From Conexibacter woesei DSM 14684 (GTDB taxonomy: Bacteria; Actinomycetota; Thermoleophilia; Solirubrobacterales; Solirubrobacteraceae), in the NCBI RefSeq assembly GCF_000025265.1, contig NC_013739.1, positions 2,852,001 to 2,916,000 on the forward strand: a stretch of DNA of 64,000 bases, read 5' to 3'. Below, piece after piece: positions 17,297 through 24,719 of this stretch (within the stretch, counting starts at the first letter, position 1; the number at the start of each line of letters is the position of its first letter). The notes below the pieces were generated by a model. That model was given only the letters and a program-made list of their open reading frames with translations, searched no databases and had not been told where the DNA came from. A program made the position numbers and the translations under genes.

Positions 17297-18174
17297 TGCG
17301 CGCGGCGCGCCGCTCTGCGGCCCGCCGCGCAGTCGCATCCGCAACGACCGCCGCGATCGTCGCCGGCGCCGCCCTCACGGGCGCGCCGGGGGCGGCCGCC
17401 GCCGCCCCGGCCGCCGCTGGCCCGGCCGCCGCTCCGGCCGAGGTCGCCCCGGCGGCCGCCGCCACGCAGGTGCTGTCGGCCGACCGGCCCGCCGCGCTCG
17501 CCGGCGCCGCGCCGCTGCGGCCGGCCGCCGTCGAGGACGGCCCCGACCAGGTGCTGCCGGGCGCGAACGTCGCCCGCGTGCTGTTCACGACGCGCGCGAC
17601 CGAACGGCCGGGCGGCGGCAAGCTGCTCGCCCGGGTCGGCGCGCTGGCGCCGTTCGGCAGCGGCGAGGCGCAGTACGCGGTCGACGCGCAGCGCGTCGTC
17701 GACGGCAGGCTGTACGTGCGGATGCTGCTGGCGCAGCGGCCCAACGGGACCGCCGGCTGGGTCTCCGGCGACGACGTCGCGCTGCTGCGGACGCGCTGGA
17801 GGGTCGCGATCGACCTGCGCGCGCGGCAGCTGACGGTCGCATTCGGCGACCGTCGCGTGAAGCGCTTCCCGGCGGTCGTCGGGAGACCGTCGGCGCCGAC
17901 GCCGCGCGGGCGCTTCGCGATCTCCGAGCTGCTGCCGCAGCGTCCGGCGAACGGCTTCTTCGGCAGTTGGATCGTGCCGATCACGGCGTTCTCGGACACC
18001 TACACCGAGTTCCTCGGCGGCCCCGGACGGGTCGCGATCCACGGGCGCGGGGCGGCGTCGCTGCTCGACCCGCTCGGCAGTGCGACGTCGCACGGGTGCG
18101 TGCGGCTGCGCAACGGCGACATCGCATGGCTCGCGCGGCGGCTGGAGCCCGGCGTGCCGGTGACGGTGCGCTGA
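17296..18174 (+). CDS. L,D-transpeptidase (YkuD domain), exported
   Basis: The 292-residue product begins with a basic Ala-rich signal region (residues 1-~45), a low-complexity Ala/Pro linker, an SH3-like part around residues 90-165 (VLFTTRATERPGGGKLLARV) and a C-terminal YkuD catalytic domain from ~170. The active-site pattern HGxxx...SHGCVRL is complete: His249 in AIHGRG and Cys268 in TSHGCVRLRN. Such enzymes make 3-3 cross-links in peptidoglycan or attach proteins to it. The GTG start sits in the stop of the protease gene, so both are likely co-expressed at the cell surface. Confidence 0.88.
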   Translation: MRAARRSAARRAVASATTAAIVAGAALTGAPGAAAAAPAAAGPAAAPAEVAPAAAATQVLSADRPAALAGAAPLRPAAVEDGPDQVLPGANVARVLFTTRATERPGGGKLLARVGALAPFGSGEAQYAVDAQRVVDGRLYVRMLLAQRPNGTAGWVSGDDVALLRTRWRVAIDLRARQLTVAFGDRRVKRFPAVVGRPSAPTPRGRFAISELLPQRPANGFFGSWIVPITAFSDTYTEFLGGPGRVAIHGRGAASLLDPLGSATSHGCVRLRNGDIAWLARRLEPGVPVTVR

Positions 18175-18194
18175 GCAGGGCGGCGGCGCGCGAG

Positions 18195-18208
18195 TTAGGG
18201 TAGCCTAA
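18195..18208 (+). promoter_or_regulatory. iron box overlapping a -10 element
   Basis: TTAGGGTAGCCTAA is an inverted-repeat core matching the DtxR/IdeR consensus (TTAGGTTAGCCTAACC). It contains TAGCCT (18201-18206), a TAnnnT -10, which places the start point at about 18214, the GTG start of the first permease. Binding of the iron-loaded repressor would therefore block a leaderless transcript. Confidence 0.75.
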
Positions 18209-18213
18209 CGCGC

Positions 18214-19212
18214 GTGTCGCCGTCCGTCCGCAGCGTCGGCCTGCTCGCCGCCGTCGCGGCGCTCGCCGTCGCCGTCGTGCTGAGCCTCGCGCTCGGCGCC
18301 AAGTCGATCCCGCTCGCGGAGGTCTTCGGCGACCTGCTGCATCCCGACGGCTCGCAGAACAGCGCGATCGTCCACGACCTGCGCGTCCCGCGGACGCTGC
18401 TCGGGCTCGGCGTCGGGATCGCGCTCGGCCTCGCCGGCGCGCTGATGCAGGCGCTCACGCGCAACCCGCTCGCGGACCCCGGCCTGCTCGGCATCAACGC
18501 CGGCGCGGCAGCCGCGGTCGTGATCGCCGTCGGGCTGTTCGGCGTCGGCGGGCTGACCGGCTACATCTGGTTCGCGTTCGCCGGCGCAGGGGTCGCCGCG
18601 GTCGTCGTCTACCTGATCGCCGCCGCCGGCCGCGGCGGCGCGACGCCGGTGCGGCTCGCGCTCGCGGGCACCGCGGTGACGGCCGCGCTGCTGTCGCTGA
18701 CGCAGGCGATCACGCTGCTCGACAGAGCGGCGTTCGAGACGTGGCGGTTCTGGTGGGTCGGCTCGCTCGCCGGCCGCGACGCGCAGACGATCGCCGAGGT
18801 CGCGCCGTTCCTGGTCGTCGGCGCGGTGCTCGCGCTCGCACTCGCGCGGCCGCTCAACGCGCTCGCGCTCGGCGACGACGCCGGCCGCGCGCTCGGCGCG
18901 CACGTCGGCCGCACGCGCGTGCTCGGCGGCGTCGCGATCACGCTGCTGTGCGGCGCGGCGACCGCCGCCGCCGGGCCGATCGCGTTCATCGGCCTGACGA
19001 TCCCGCACATCGCGCGCGCAATCGTCGGCCCCGACCAGCGCTGGGTGCTGTCGTACTCGCTCGTGCTCGCGCCGCTGCTGCTGCTCGTCTCCGACGTGCT
19101 CGGCCGCGTCGTCACGCGGCCCGGGGAGCTGCAGGTCGGGATCGTGATGGCGTTCGTCGGCGCACCGGTCTTCCTGCTGCTCGTGCGGCGCCGGAGGATC
19201 GCCCAGCTCTGA
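18214..19212 (+). CDS. iron-siderophore ABC permease (FecCD family), first
   Basis: The 332-residue product is an inner-membrane permease of the BtuC/FecD/FhuB type with about nine to ten hydrophobic helices. Landmarks are LRVPRTLLGLGVGIALGLAGALMQ and LTRNPLADPGLLGINAGA, the strongly conserved N-terminal motif, and GPIAFIGLTIPHIAR, the loop that contacts the ATPase. The GTG start lies only six bases after the iron box, which makes a leaderless mRNA likely. It forms a heterodimer with the next gene's product. Confidence 0.92.
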   Translation: MSPSVRSVGLLAAVAALAVAVVLSLALGAKSIPLAEVFGDLLHPDGSQNSAIVHDLRVPRTLLGLGVGIALGLAGALMQALTRNPLADPGLLGINAGAAAAVVIAVGLFGVGGLTGYIWFAFAGAGVAAVVVYLIAAAGRGGATPVRLALAGTAVTAALLSLTQAITLLDRAAFETWRFWWVGSLAGRDAQTIAEVAPFLVVGAVLALALARPLNALALGDDAGRALGAHVGRTRVLGGVAITLLCGAATAAAGPIAFIGLTIPHIARAIVGPDQRWVLSYSLVLAPLLLLVSDVLGRVVTRPGELQVGIVMAFVGAPVFLLLVRRRRIAQL

Positions 19213-20276
19213 TGGCCGCCTCCTCACAGCCCGTCCTGCCCGGCCGCGTCCTGCGCTCGCCCGGCGGCGCCGTCGCGCTGCGCTTCGAGGCGCGGCCGTT
19301 CTGGGTCGGCTGCGTGCTCGTGTTCGTCCTGCTCGCGCTCGCGATCGTCGGCGTCGGGACCGGCGAGTACCCGCTCTCGCCGGCCGAGGTCGTCCGCACG
19401 CTGCTCGGCGGCGGCGACCGCTCGAGCGAGTTCATCGTCGAGACGCTGCGGCTCCCGCGCGTGCTGTGCGCGCTGCTCGTCGGCGGCGCGCTCGGGCTCG
19501 CCGGGGCGATCTTCCAGAGCCTCACGCGCAACCCGCTCGGCAGCCCCGACGTCGTCGGCTTCACGTCCGGCTCGGCGGCGGGAGCGGTCGCGGTGATCAC
19601 GCTGATCGGGGCGAGCGGCGGCGCCGCGACGTCGGTCGGCGCCGTCGGCGGCGGGCTGGTGACCGCCGCGCTCGTGCTCGCGCTCGCCTACCGCCACGGA
19701 ATCCAGGGCTACCGGCTCGTGCTCGTCGGGATCGGCGTCGGCCTGCTGCTGCGGGCGATCACCGACTGGCTGCTGACCCGCGCGAGATACGAGGACGCGC
19801 AGGCGGCGGTGGTCTGGATCATCGGCAGCCTCAACGGGCGCGGCTGGGAGCAGGTGCGACCGCTCGCGCTCGCGCTCGCGCTGCTGGTCCCGCTCGCGCT
19901 GCTGCTCGGGCGCACGCTGCGCGCGCTGGAGCTGGGCGACGAGACGGCGCAGGCGCTCGGGGTGCCGGTCGAGCGCGGGCGCGTCGCGCTCGTCGTCGTC
20001 GGCGTCGCGCTGACCGCGGTCGCGACCGCCGCCGCCGGCCCGATCGCGTTCGTCGCGCTGACCGCGCCGCAGCTCGCGCGGCGGCTCACGCGCGCGTCCG
20101 GGCCCGGGCTGCTGCCCGCGCTGCTGATGGGCGCGGTGCTGCTGGAGGCGAGCGACTGCGCCGCGCAGCGGATCTGGCCGGAGCAGGGGCTCCCGGTCGG
20201 CATCGTCACGGGCGTCCTCGGAGGCGTCTACCTGTCATGGCTGCTCGCGAGCGAGTGGCGGAGGAGGAGCGGATGA
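19212..20276 (+). CDS. iron-siderophore ABC permease (FecCD family), second
   Basis: The 354-residue product has the same fold as its neighbour, with LRLPRVLCALLVGGALGLAGAIFQ in the N-terminal third, SLTRNPLGSPDVVGFTSGSAAG, and GPIAFVALTAPQLARRL as the ATPase-contact loop. An extra ~35-residue cytoplasmic N-terminal region precedes the first helix. Start ATG is in TGATG with the previous stop. It is part of the iron-regulated operon. Confidence 0.92.
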   Translation: MAASSQPVLPGRVLRSPGGAVALRFEARPFWVGCVLVFVLLALAIVGVGTGEYPLSPAEVVRTLLGGGDRSSEFIVETLRLPRVLCALLVGGALGLAGAIFQSLTRNPLGSPDVVGFTSGSAAGAVAVITLIGASGGAATSVGAVGGGLVTAALVLALAYRHGIQGYRLVLVGIGVGLLLRAITDWLLTRARYEDAQAAVVWIIGSLNGRGWEQVRPLALALALLVPLALLLGRTLRALELGDETAQALGVPVERGRVALVVVGVALTAVATAAAGPIAFVALTAPQLARRLTRASGPGLLPALLMGAVLLEASDCAAQRIWPEQGLPVGIVTGVLGGVYLSWLLASEWRRRSG

Positions 20277-21088
20277 GCCGTCTTTCCGGCAGCGGGCTGC
20301 GGCTCGCCTACGACGACCGCGTCGTCGTGCACGACCTCGACGTCGAGATCCCCGACGGCTCGTTCACGGTCGTCGTCGGGCCGAACGCGTGCGGCAAGTC
20401 GACGTTGCTGCGGGCGCTCGCGCGGATGCTGAAGCCGCGCGCCGGCAGCGTCGTGCTCGACGGCGCGGAGATCCGCTCGCAGCCGGCGAAGGACGTCGCG
20501 CGGCGGCTCGGGCTGCTGCCGCAGAGCCCGGTCGCGCCGGACGCGATCACCGTCGCCGACCTCGTCGCGCGCGGTCGCTATCCGCACCAGCGGCTGCTGC
20601 GCCAGTGGTCGCCGGACGACGAGCGCGCCGTCGCGGAGGCGCTCGCGGCGACCGCGACGACGGAGCTGGCGGGCCGCGCCGTCGACGAGCTGTCCGGCGG
20701 CCAGCGCCAACGCGTCTGGCTGGCGATGGCGCTCGCGCAGGAGACGCCGCTGCTGCTGCTCGACGAGCCGACGACGTTCCTCGACATCGCCCATCAGATC
20801 GAGGTGCTCGACCTCTGCGCCGACCTGCGCGAGCGCCACGGCCGCACGCTCGTGGCGGTCCTCCACGACCTCAATCACGCCTGCCGCTACGCGACCCACC
20901 TGATCGCGCTGCGCGACGGGAGGATCGTCGCGGAGGGGGCGCCGGGCGACGTCGTCGACGCCGAGCTGGTCGAGGCCGTCTTCGGCCTGCCCTGCCGCGT
21001 GATCCCGGACCCGGAGACCGGCACGCCGCTGGTCGTGCCGGCCGCGCGGACGCGCGCCGCCCGCGCCGCGCCCGGTCCCGCGGCCTAG
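20273..21088 (+). CDS. iron-siderophore ABC transporter ATPase (FepC/FecE type)
   Basis: The 271-residue cytoplasmic ATPase has Walker A GPNACGKST, Q-loop LLPQSPVAPDAITV, signature LSGGQRQRVWLAMALAQ, Walker B LLLLDEPTTFLD and the switch His in VLHDLNHA, all in FepC order. Start is ATGA-coupled to the second permease. A ~20-residue Ala/Arg tail follows the domain. Its stop overlaps by three bases with that of the convergent binding-protein gene, so the two halves of the uptake system are transcribed toward each other. Confidence 0.93.
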   Translation: MSRLSGSGLRLAYDDRVVVHDLDVEIPDGSFTVVVGPNACGKSTLLRALARMLKPRAGSVVLDGAEIRSQPAKDVARRLGLLPQSPVAPDAITVADLVARGRYPHQRLLRQWSPDDERAVAEALAATATTELAGRAVDELSGGQRQRVWLAMALAQETPLLLLDEPTTFLDIAHQIEVLDLCADLRERHGRTLVAVLHDLNHACRYATHLIALRDGRIVAEGAPGDVVDAELVEAVFGLPCRVIPDPETGTPLVVPAARTRAARAAPGPAA

Positions 21089-22134
21089 GCGCGCTTCGCG
21101 AGCGCGGCTCTGAGCCGCGGCACGAGGTCGCCGAGCGCGTACGGCGTCGAGGTGACGGTCGACGCGGCGAGCGCCATCGCGGTGTCGACGTCGTCGACGA
21201 TCACGGTCGCGCCGCGTCTGACGACGCCGAGCCGCTGATAGGTCGGCATGCTCGCCAGTCTGCCGGTCGTGGTCTGGTCGTAGGCGAGCACGATCAGCAC
21301 GTCGACGTCCATCACGTCGAAGCGCTCCGGCGAGATGTACGCGTAGAAGTCGTCGCCGACCATGCCGGCGACGGCGGCGGGCTGGCGGAAGCCGAGCGAC
21401 CGCACGAGCCGGCCGCGCGTGTCGGTGTCGGCGAAGACCGACATCTGCCCGTCGCCCGCCGGCGTCACGATCATCGCCTGCCTGCCGGCGAACGACGGGT
21501 TGCGCCGGCGGGCGTCGGCGTACGTGCGCGCGACCTGCTCGACCAGCCCCCGGGTTCTGTCGGCCAGGCCGAGCGCGGCGCCGACCTGCAGCGCCTGCAC
21601 GTCGGGCGGGAGGCCGTAGGAGGGGTAGCCGGCCGGCGTCGAGACGAGCGGGCAGATCTCGGCGAGACGGTCGCGGTCGCCGGCTCTGAGGTCGTGGTTG
21701 ACCGCGAGGATCAGGTCCGGCCGCAGCGCGGCGATCGTCTCGAACGGGATCTCGGAGCCGCTGAACAGCTCCGGTCGCGCGTCGCCGAGCGCTCTCAGCG
21801 ACCACGGGCCGACGCCGCGCTTCCACTCGGGGATCCACTGGATCAGACCGACCGGCACGACGCCGAGCGCGAGCATCGTGTCGTGGTCGTTGTAGCCGAA
21901 GCAGACGACCCGCTCGGGCGTGCGCTCGATCGTCGTCGTGCCGTATCTGTCTCTGACGCTGACGGGGAACGCGCCGGCGTCGCCCGCGGCGGCCGACGCG
22001 GCCGGTCCGCCGTCGTCACCTCCGCAGGCGGCGAGCGCCGCGGCGGCGGTCGCGCCGGCGGCGCCGAGCAGGAAGCCGCGGCGGGTGGGGCGGAGCAGGG
22101 GGCGGGCGAGGCGCGGCGCGGGGCGGTCCGCCAT
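21085..22134 (-). CDS. iron-siderophore substrate-binding lipoprotein (FecB/FhuD family)
   Basis: The 349-residue product starts with a twin-arginine-like signal (RR at 18-19 in PTRRGFLLGAAG) that ends in the lipobox LAAC with Cys37, so it is an exported lipoprotein, perhaps through Tat. The mature part has the two-lobed class III binding-protein pattern: ERVVCFGYNDHDTMLALGVVPVGL, ALRPDLILAVN and a long linking helix. I start at the ATG in TGATG with the upstream stop (22134); a GTG 12 bases earlier is possible. It delivers ferric siderophores to the permease pair encoded next door. Arg codons are often AGA. Confidence 0.9.
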   Translation of the reverse strand: MADRPAPRLARPLLRPTRRGFLLGAAGATAAAALAACGGDDGGPAASAAAGDAGAFPVSVRDRYGTTTIERTPERVVCFGYNDHDTMLALGVVPVGLIQWIPEWKRGVGPWSLRALGDARPELFSGSEIPFETIAALRPDLILAVNHDLRAGDRDRLAEICPLVSTPAGYPSYGLPPDVQALQVGAALGLADRTRGLVEQVARTYADARRRNPSFAGRQAMIVTPAGDGQMSVFADTDTRGRLVRSLGFRQPAAVAGMVGDDFYAYISPERFDVMDVDVLIVLAYDQTTTGRLASMPTYQRLGVVRRGATVIVDDVDTAMALAASTVTSTPYALGDLVPRLRAALAKRA

Positions 22135-22952
22135 CAGCGTGTCCACTCCTTCGTCGCGTCGTGCTTCCAGTAGCCGAGCACCTGCATCGCCGAGCGCGGG
22201 ATGCCGCGCTCGTCACGCAGGTGGTCGCGCACGACGCGCATCACGCCCGACTCGCCCGCGCCCCAGACGCGGCCGCGCCCGTCAGGCAGCGGCAGCGCGC
22301 GGACGGCGTCGGCGAGCGCGAGCGTCTCGCCGGCGGCTGCGCCCTCGCGGTGGACCCAGTGGAGGTCGAGCCTGGCGGCCGTCTGGAACGGCTGGCGCTC
22401 GTCGGCGTCGGCGATCTCGACGCACGCGATGATGCGGTGGTAGGCGGGCAGCGTCGCGGCGATCGCGGCGAGCGCGGGGAGGCCGGTCTCGTCGGCGACG
22501 AGCAGCGTCCAGGCGGCGCCGTCGTCGTCGCCGAGCGTCCAGTGCGTGCGCGGGCCGGCGTAGCCGATGGGGTCGCCGGGCCGCGCCTCGGCGGCCCAGC
22601 GGCCGGCGACGCCGTGATCGCCGTGGACGACGAAGTCGACGACGAGCGTGCCGGCGGCCGGATCGTGCGCGCGGACGGTGTAGTTGCGCGCGTGCGGCTC
22701 GGGCACGCCGTCCGGAAAGCGCCAGCCGTCGAGCGGCAGCACGACGTCCTCGCCGGGCTCGGGCCAGATCAGCGTGACGATCTCGCCCGGCTCCTCGACG
22801 GGGAAGTCGGCGAGGGCGGGGTCGGCGAGCACGATCCGCGACATGCGCGGGGTCAGCGGCGCGACGGCGAGCACTTCGGCGACGCCGGTGCGCAACGGGA
22901 AGGGACGCGTCGCCGGACGACGGCGCGCCCGGGGCGCGGCTGGGGAACTCAT
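22134..22952 (-). CDS. siderophore-interacting protein (ferric-siderophore reductase, ViuB-like)
   Basis: The 272-residue cytoplasmic flavoprotein releases iron from imported ferric siderophores by NAD(P)H-dependent reduction. It shows the FAD-binding barrel motif ARNYTVRAHDP (family RxYTxR), the segment FVVHGDHGVAGRWA, and a C-terminal siderophore-interacting domain with WGAGESGVMRVVRDHLRDERG. The first ATG lies directly on the last base of an iron box, so the mRNA is probably leaderless. Its stop overlaps the binding-protein start (TGATG), so the two form one iron-regulated leftward operon. Confidence 0.92.
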   Translation of the reverse strand: MSSPAAPRARRRPATRPFPLRTGVAEVLAVAPLTPRMSRIVLADPALADFPVEEPGEIVTLIWPEPGEDVVLPLDGWRFPDGVPEPHARNYTVRAHDPAAGTLVVDFVVHGDHGVAGRWAAEARPGDPIGYAGPRTHWTLGDDDGAAWTLLVADETGLPALAAIAATLPAYHRIIACVEIADADERQPFQTAARLDLHWVHREGAAAGETLALADAVRALPLPDGRGRVWGAGESGVMRVVRDHLRDERGIPRSAMQVLGYWKHDATKEWTR

Positions 22953-22985
22953 TAGGTGACCCTAACAGATCTTAGGGTCACCTAA
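22952..22985 (-). promoter_or_regulatory. double iron box at the siderophore-interacting gene
   Basis: Two 14-base arms (22952-22965 and 22972-22985) form a perfect inverted repeat around six bases; each arm, TTAGGTGACCCTAA or its complement, is itself a near-palindromic half like the DtxR/IdeR site. TAGGGT in the inner arm fits a -10 on the minus strand and would start transcription at the A of the ATG. The arrangement predicts tight iron repression. Confidence 0.78.
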
Positions 22986-22994
22986 CTTCTCGCG

Positions 22995-23037
22995 TCGTCC
23001 TGGCTCGTGGTCGCTCTGCGACACGAATCCAGGACGA
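22995..23037. repeat. palindromic element, 19-bp imperfect arms
   Basis: Arms at 22995-23013 and 23019-23037 are inverted copies with a few mismatches and a five-base loop CTCTG. The right arm shares CGACAC-AATCCAGGACGA with the perfect palindrome at 27902-27946, 4.9 kb away, so the two are copies of one element. It lies 8 bases downstream of the sugar dehydrogenase stop and could also serve as its terminator. Confidence 0.75.
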
Positions 23038-23045
23038 TGCCGCGG

Positions 23046-24608
23046 TCAGCGGATCGCGCGGACCGTCGCGCGTCTGGTGCTGCCGCCCGCGCGCAGCGTG
23101 ACGGCGATCTTGGGGTGCCTGCCGTCGCGCAGCGCGCGTCGCAGGGCGGATCTGCCGCGTCTGGTCAGGCGGACGACGATCCGCACGCGTCTGTCCGCCG
23201 GGGCGGAGCGGGTCGTCCGCCGCAGCGGGAGCGTCGCGCGCCCGACTCTCAGCGTGCCGGTCGCGGTGATGCGGCATGCCCGCGCGCAGCGGGCGTGCAG
23301 CACGACGCCGCCGAGTCGCAGCACGCGCTGCTGTCTTCTGGCGATCAGGTGGAGGAGGGGAGCTCTCGCCGCCGGCAGGACCGGTCTCGCTCTCGGCGCG
23401 GGTGGCGTCTGCGGCGGAGGCGCCGGCGCGGCAGGTGGCGGCTGCGAGCCCGTCGCCGGCGCGCAGGGGACGCGCGTGTCCTGCTCGACGAGGCGGTAGA
23501 CGACGCCGCCACCGGCCGCGTAGACGCAGCCGCCGGCGTCCTCGCCGAACGAGGTCAGGCCCGGGACCGTGAGGCCGAGAGGGCTGTCGTCGGTCGCTCT
23601 CGGCAGCGTCGGCAGCGCGCTGCGCAGCTGCGGCACGAAGAAGTCGCCGTAGACGAGCCGGCCCACGAGCGACGGGAGGGTCGGGTCGCGCACGACGTAG
23701 CCGGGGATGATCGAGCGGTAGCCGTCGCTGGCGAACTTGTCGATCGCCGGCAGGGTGGCGCCGCCGAGCGTGCAGGGTCTGTCGTTTCTACCCAGCAGGA
23801 AGCTGCCCTCGCAGACGTCCCAGCCGAAGTCGGCGGCTCTGCCGCCGCCGTCGGCGGCGCGCACGATGTTGATCTCCTCAGTCGTGCTCTGGCCGACGTC
23901 GCCGAGGATCAGGTCGCCGGTCGCGCGGTCGAACGAGAAGCGGAACGGGTTGCGCAGCCCTCTGGCCCAGATCTCCGGGCGCCCGCCGCCCGTCACGTAC
24001 GGATTGTCCGCCGGCACGCTGTAGGCGGCGGTGGCGGTGCGGCGCGGGTCGATCCGCAGCAGCTTGCCGAGCAGTGTCGTGTTGTCGCGCGCGGTCGCCG
24101 CCGTTCTGCCGCCGTCGCCGGGCGCGAGGTACAGCAGTCCGCCGGGACCGAACTGGAGCTGGCCGCCGTTGTGGTTCGTCGTGTCGGCGGGGTGCGGTAT
24201 CGACAGCACGGGCCGCAGCGAGCCGGGGTCGGCGGCGTCGCCGGACGGGGCGCGCAGCTCTGCGACGACGTTCGCCGCTCCGCCTCTCTCCGTGTAGTAG
24301 ACGTAGAAGAGCCGGCTCGTCTGGAAGTCCGGCGGGAAGGCGATCGACAGCAGTCCCTGCTCGCCGCCGCTCTGGATCGTCGCTCTGAGGTCGACGAACG
24401 TTCTCGCGACGCCGCCGCGCACCACGCTCACGACCCCGTCCTGCTGGACGACGTAGAGCCGTTCGCCGTCGCCGGGCGCGCCGGCGACGTGGACGGCGTT
24501 CGGGAAGTCCCCGACCTTCTGCAGTCTCACCGCCGCGTGCGCGGAGGCCGAGAACGCGAGGCCGACCGCGAGCAGCGACAGTGCGACCGCCTGTTGAAAG
24601 CGTCTCAC
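23046..24608 (-). CDS. secreted PQQ-type sugar dehydrogenase (Asd/GDH-like beta-propeller)
   Basis: The 520-residue product has a signal peptide (residues 1-~26) and a six-bladed soluble glucose/aldose dehydrogenase-like propeller to about residue 370. Family features are GGEQGLLSIAFPPDF, FYVYYTERGG, HNGGQLQFGPGGLLYLAPGDGG (here the His and GDGG of the PQQ/calcium site), EIWARGLRNPFRFSFD and LILGDVGQSTTEEIN. A Pro-rich linker and a C-terminal Arg-rich beta-sandwich (~420-520) follow, a tail type seen on other secreted proteins here. The GTG start at 24608 follows no strong Shine-Dalgarno. PQQ binding is inferred; some relatives lack the cofactor. Confidence 0.85.
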   Translation of the reverse strand: MRRFQQAVALSLLAVGLAFSASAHAAVRLQKVGDFPNAVHVAGAPGDGERLYVVQQDGVVSVVRGGVARTFVDLRATIQSGGEQGLLSIAFPPDFQTSRLFYVYYTERGGAANVVAELRAPSGDAADPGSLRPVLSIPHPADTTNHNGGQLQFGPGGLLYLAPGDGGRTAATARDNTTLLGKLLRIDPRRTATAAYSVPADNPYVTGGGRPEIWARGLRNPFRFSFDRATGDLILGDVGQSTTEEINIVRAADGGGRAADFGWDVCEGSFLLGRNDRPCTLGGATLPAIDKFASDGYRSIIPGYVVRDPTLPSLVGRLVYGDFFVPQLRSALPTLPRATDDSPLGLTVPGLTSFGEDAGGCVYAAGGGVVYRLVEQDTRVPCAPATGSQPPPAAPAPPPQTPPAPRARPVLPAARAPLLHLIARRQQRVLRLGGVVLHARCARACRITATGTLRVGRATLPLRRTTRSAPADRRVRIVVRLTRRGRSALRRALRDGRHPKIAVTLRAGGSTRRATVRAIR

Positions 24609-24647
24609 GGCCCGCGATTGTGGCAGCTGGCGGGGTCGGGTACGCGA

Positions 24648-24693
24648 TTGCACTGTGAATCCGGGTTCACTAGACTGTGAATCAGGATTCACA
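24648..24693 (+). promoter_or_regulatory. promoter with two TetR-type operators
   Basis: TTGCAC (24648-24653) and TAGACT (24671-24676) are 17 bases apart, a textbook sigma-70 spacing. The spacer itself is the dyad TGTGAATCCGGGTTCAC, and an 18-base perfect palindrome TGTGAATCAGGATTCACA overlaps and follows the -10 (24676-24693). Two near-identical operators on one promoter imply strong repression, most simply by the TetR gene at the end of this operon. Confidence 0.75.
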
Positions 24694-24719
24694 GCGACCG
24701 AACGAGGAGCGAGACGGCC

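Noticed and set aside
22134-22146. GTG at 22146 as start of the siderophore-binding protein
   Set aside because: The ATG at 22134 gives the TGATG coupling used throughout the window and keeps the twin-Arg signal at a normal distance.
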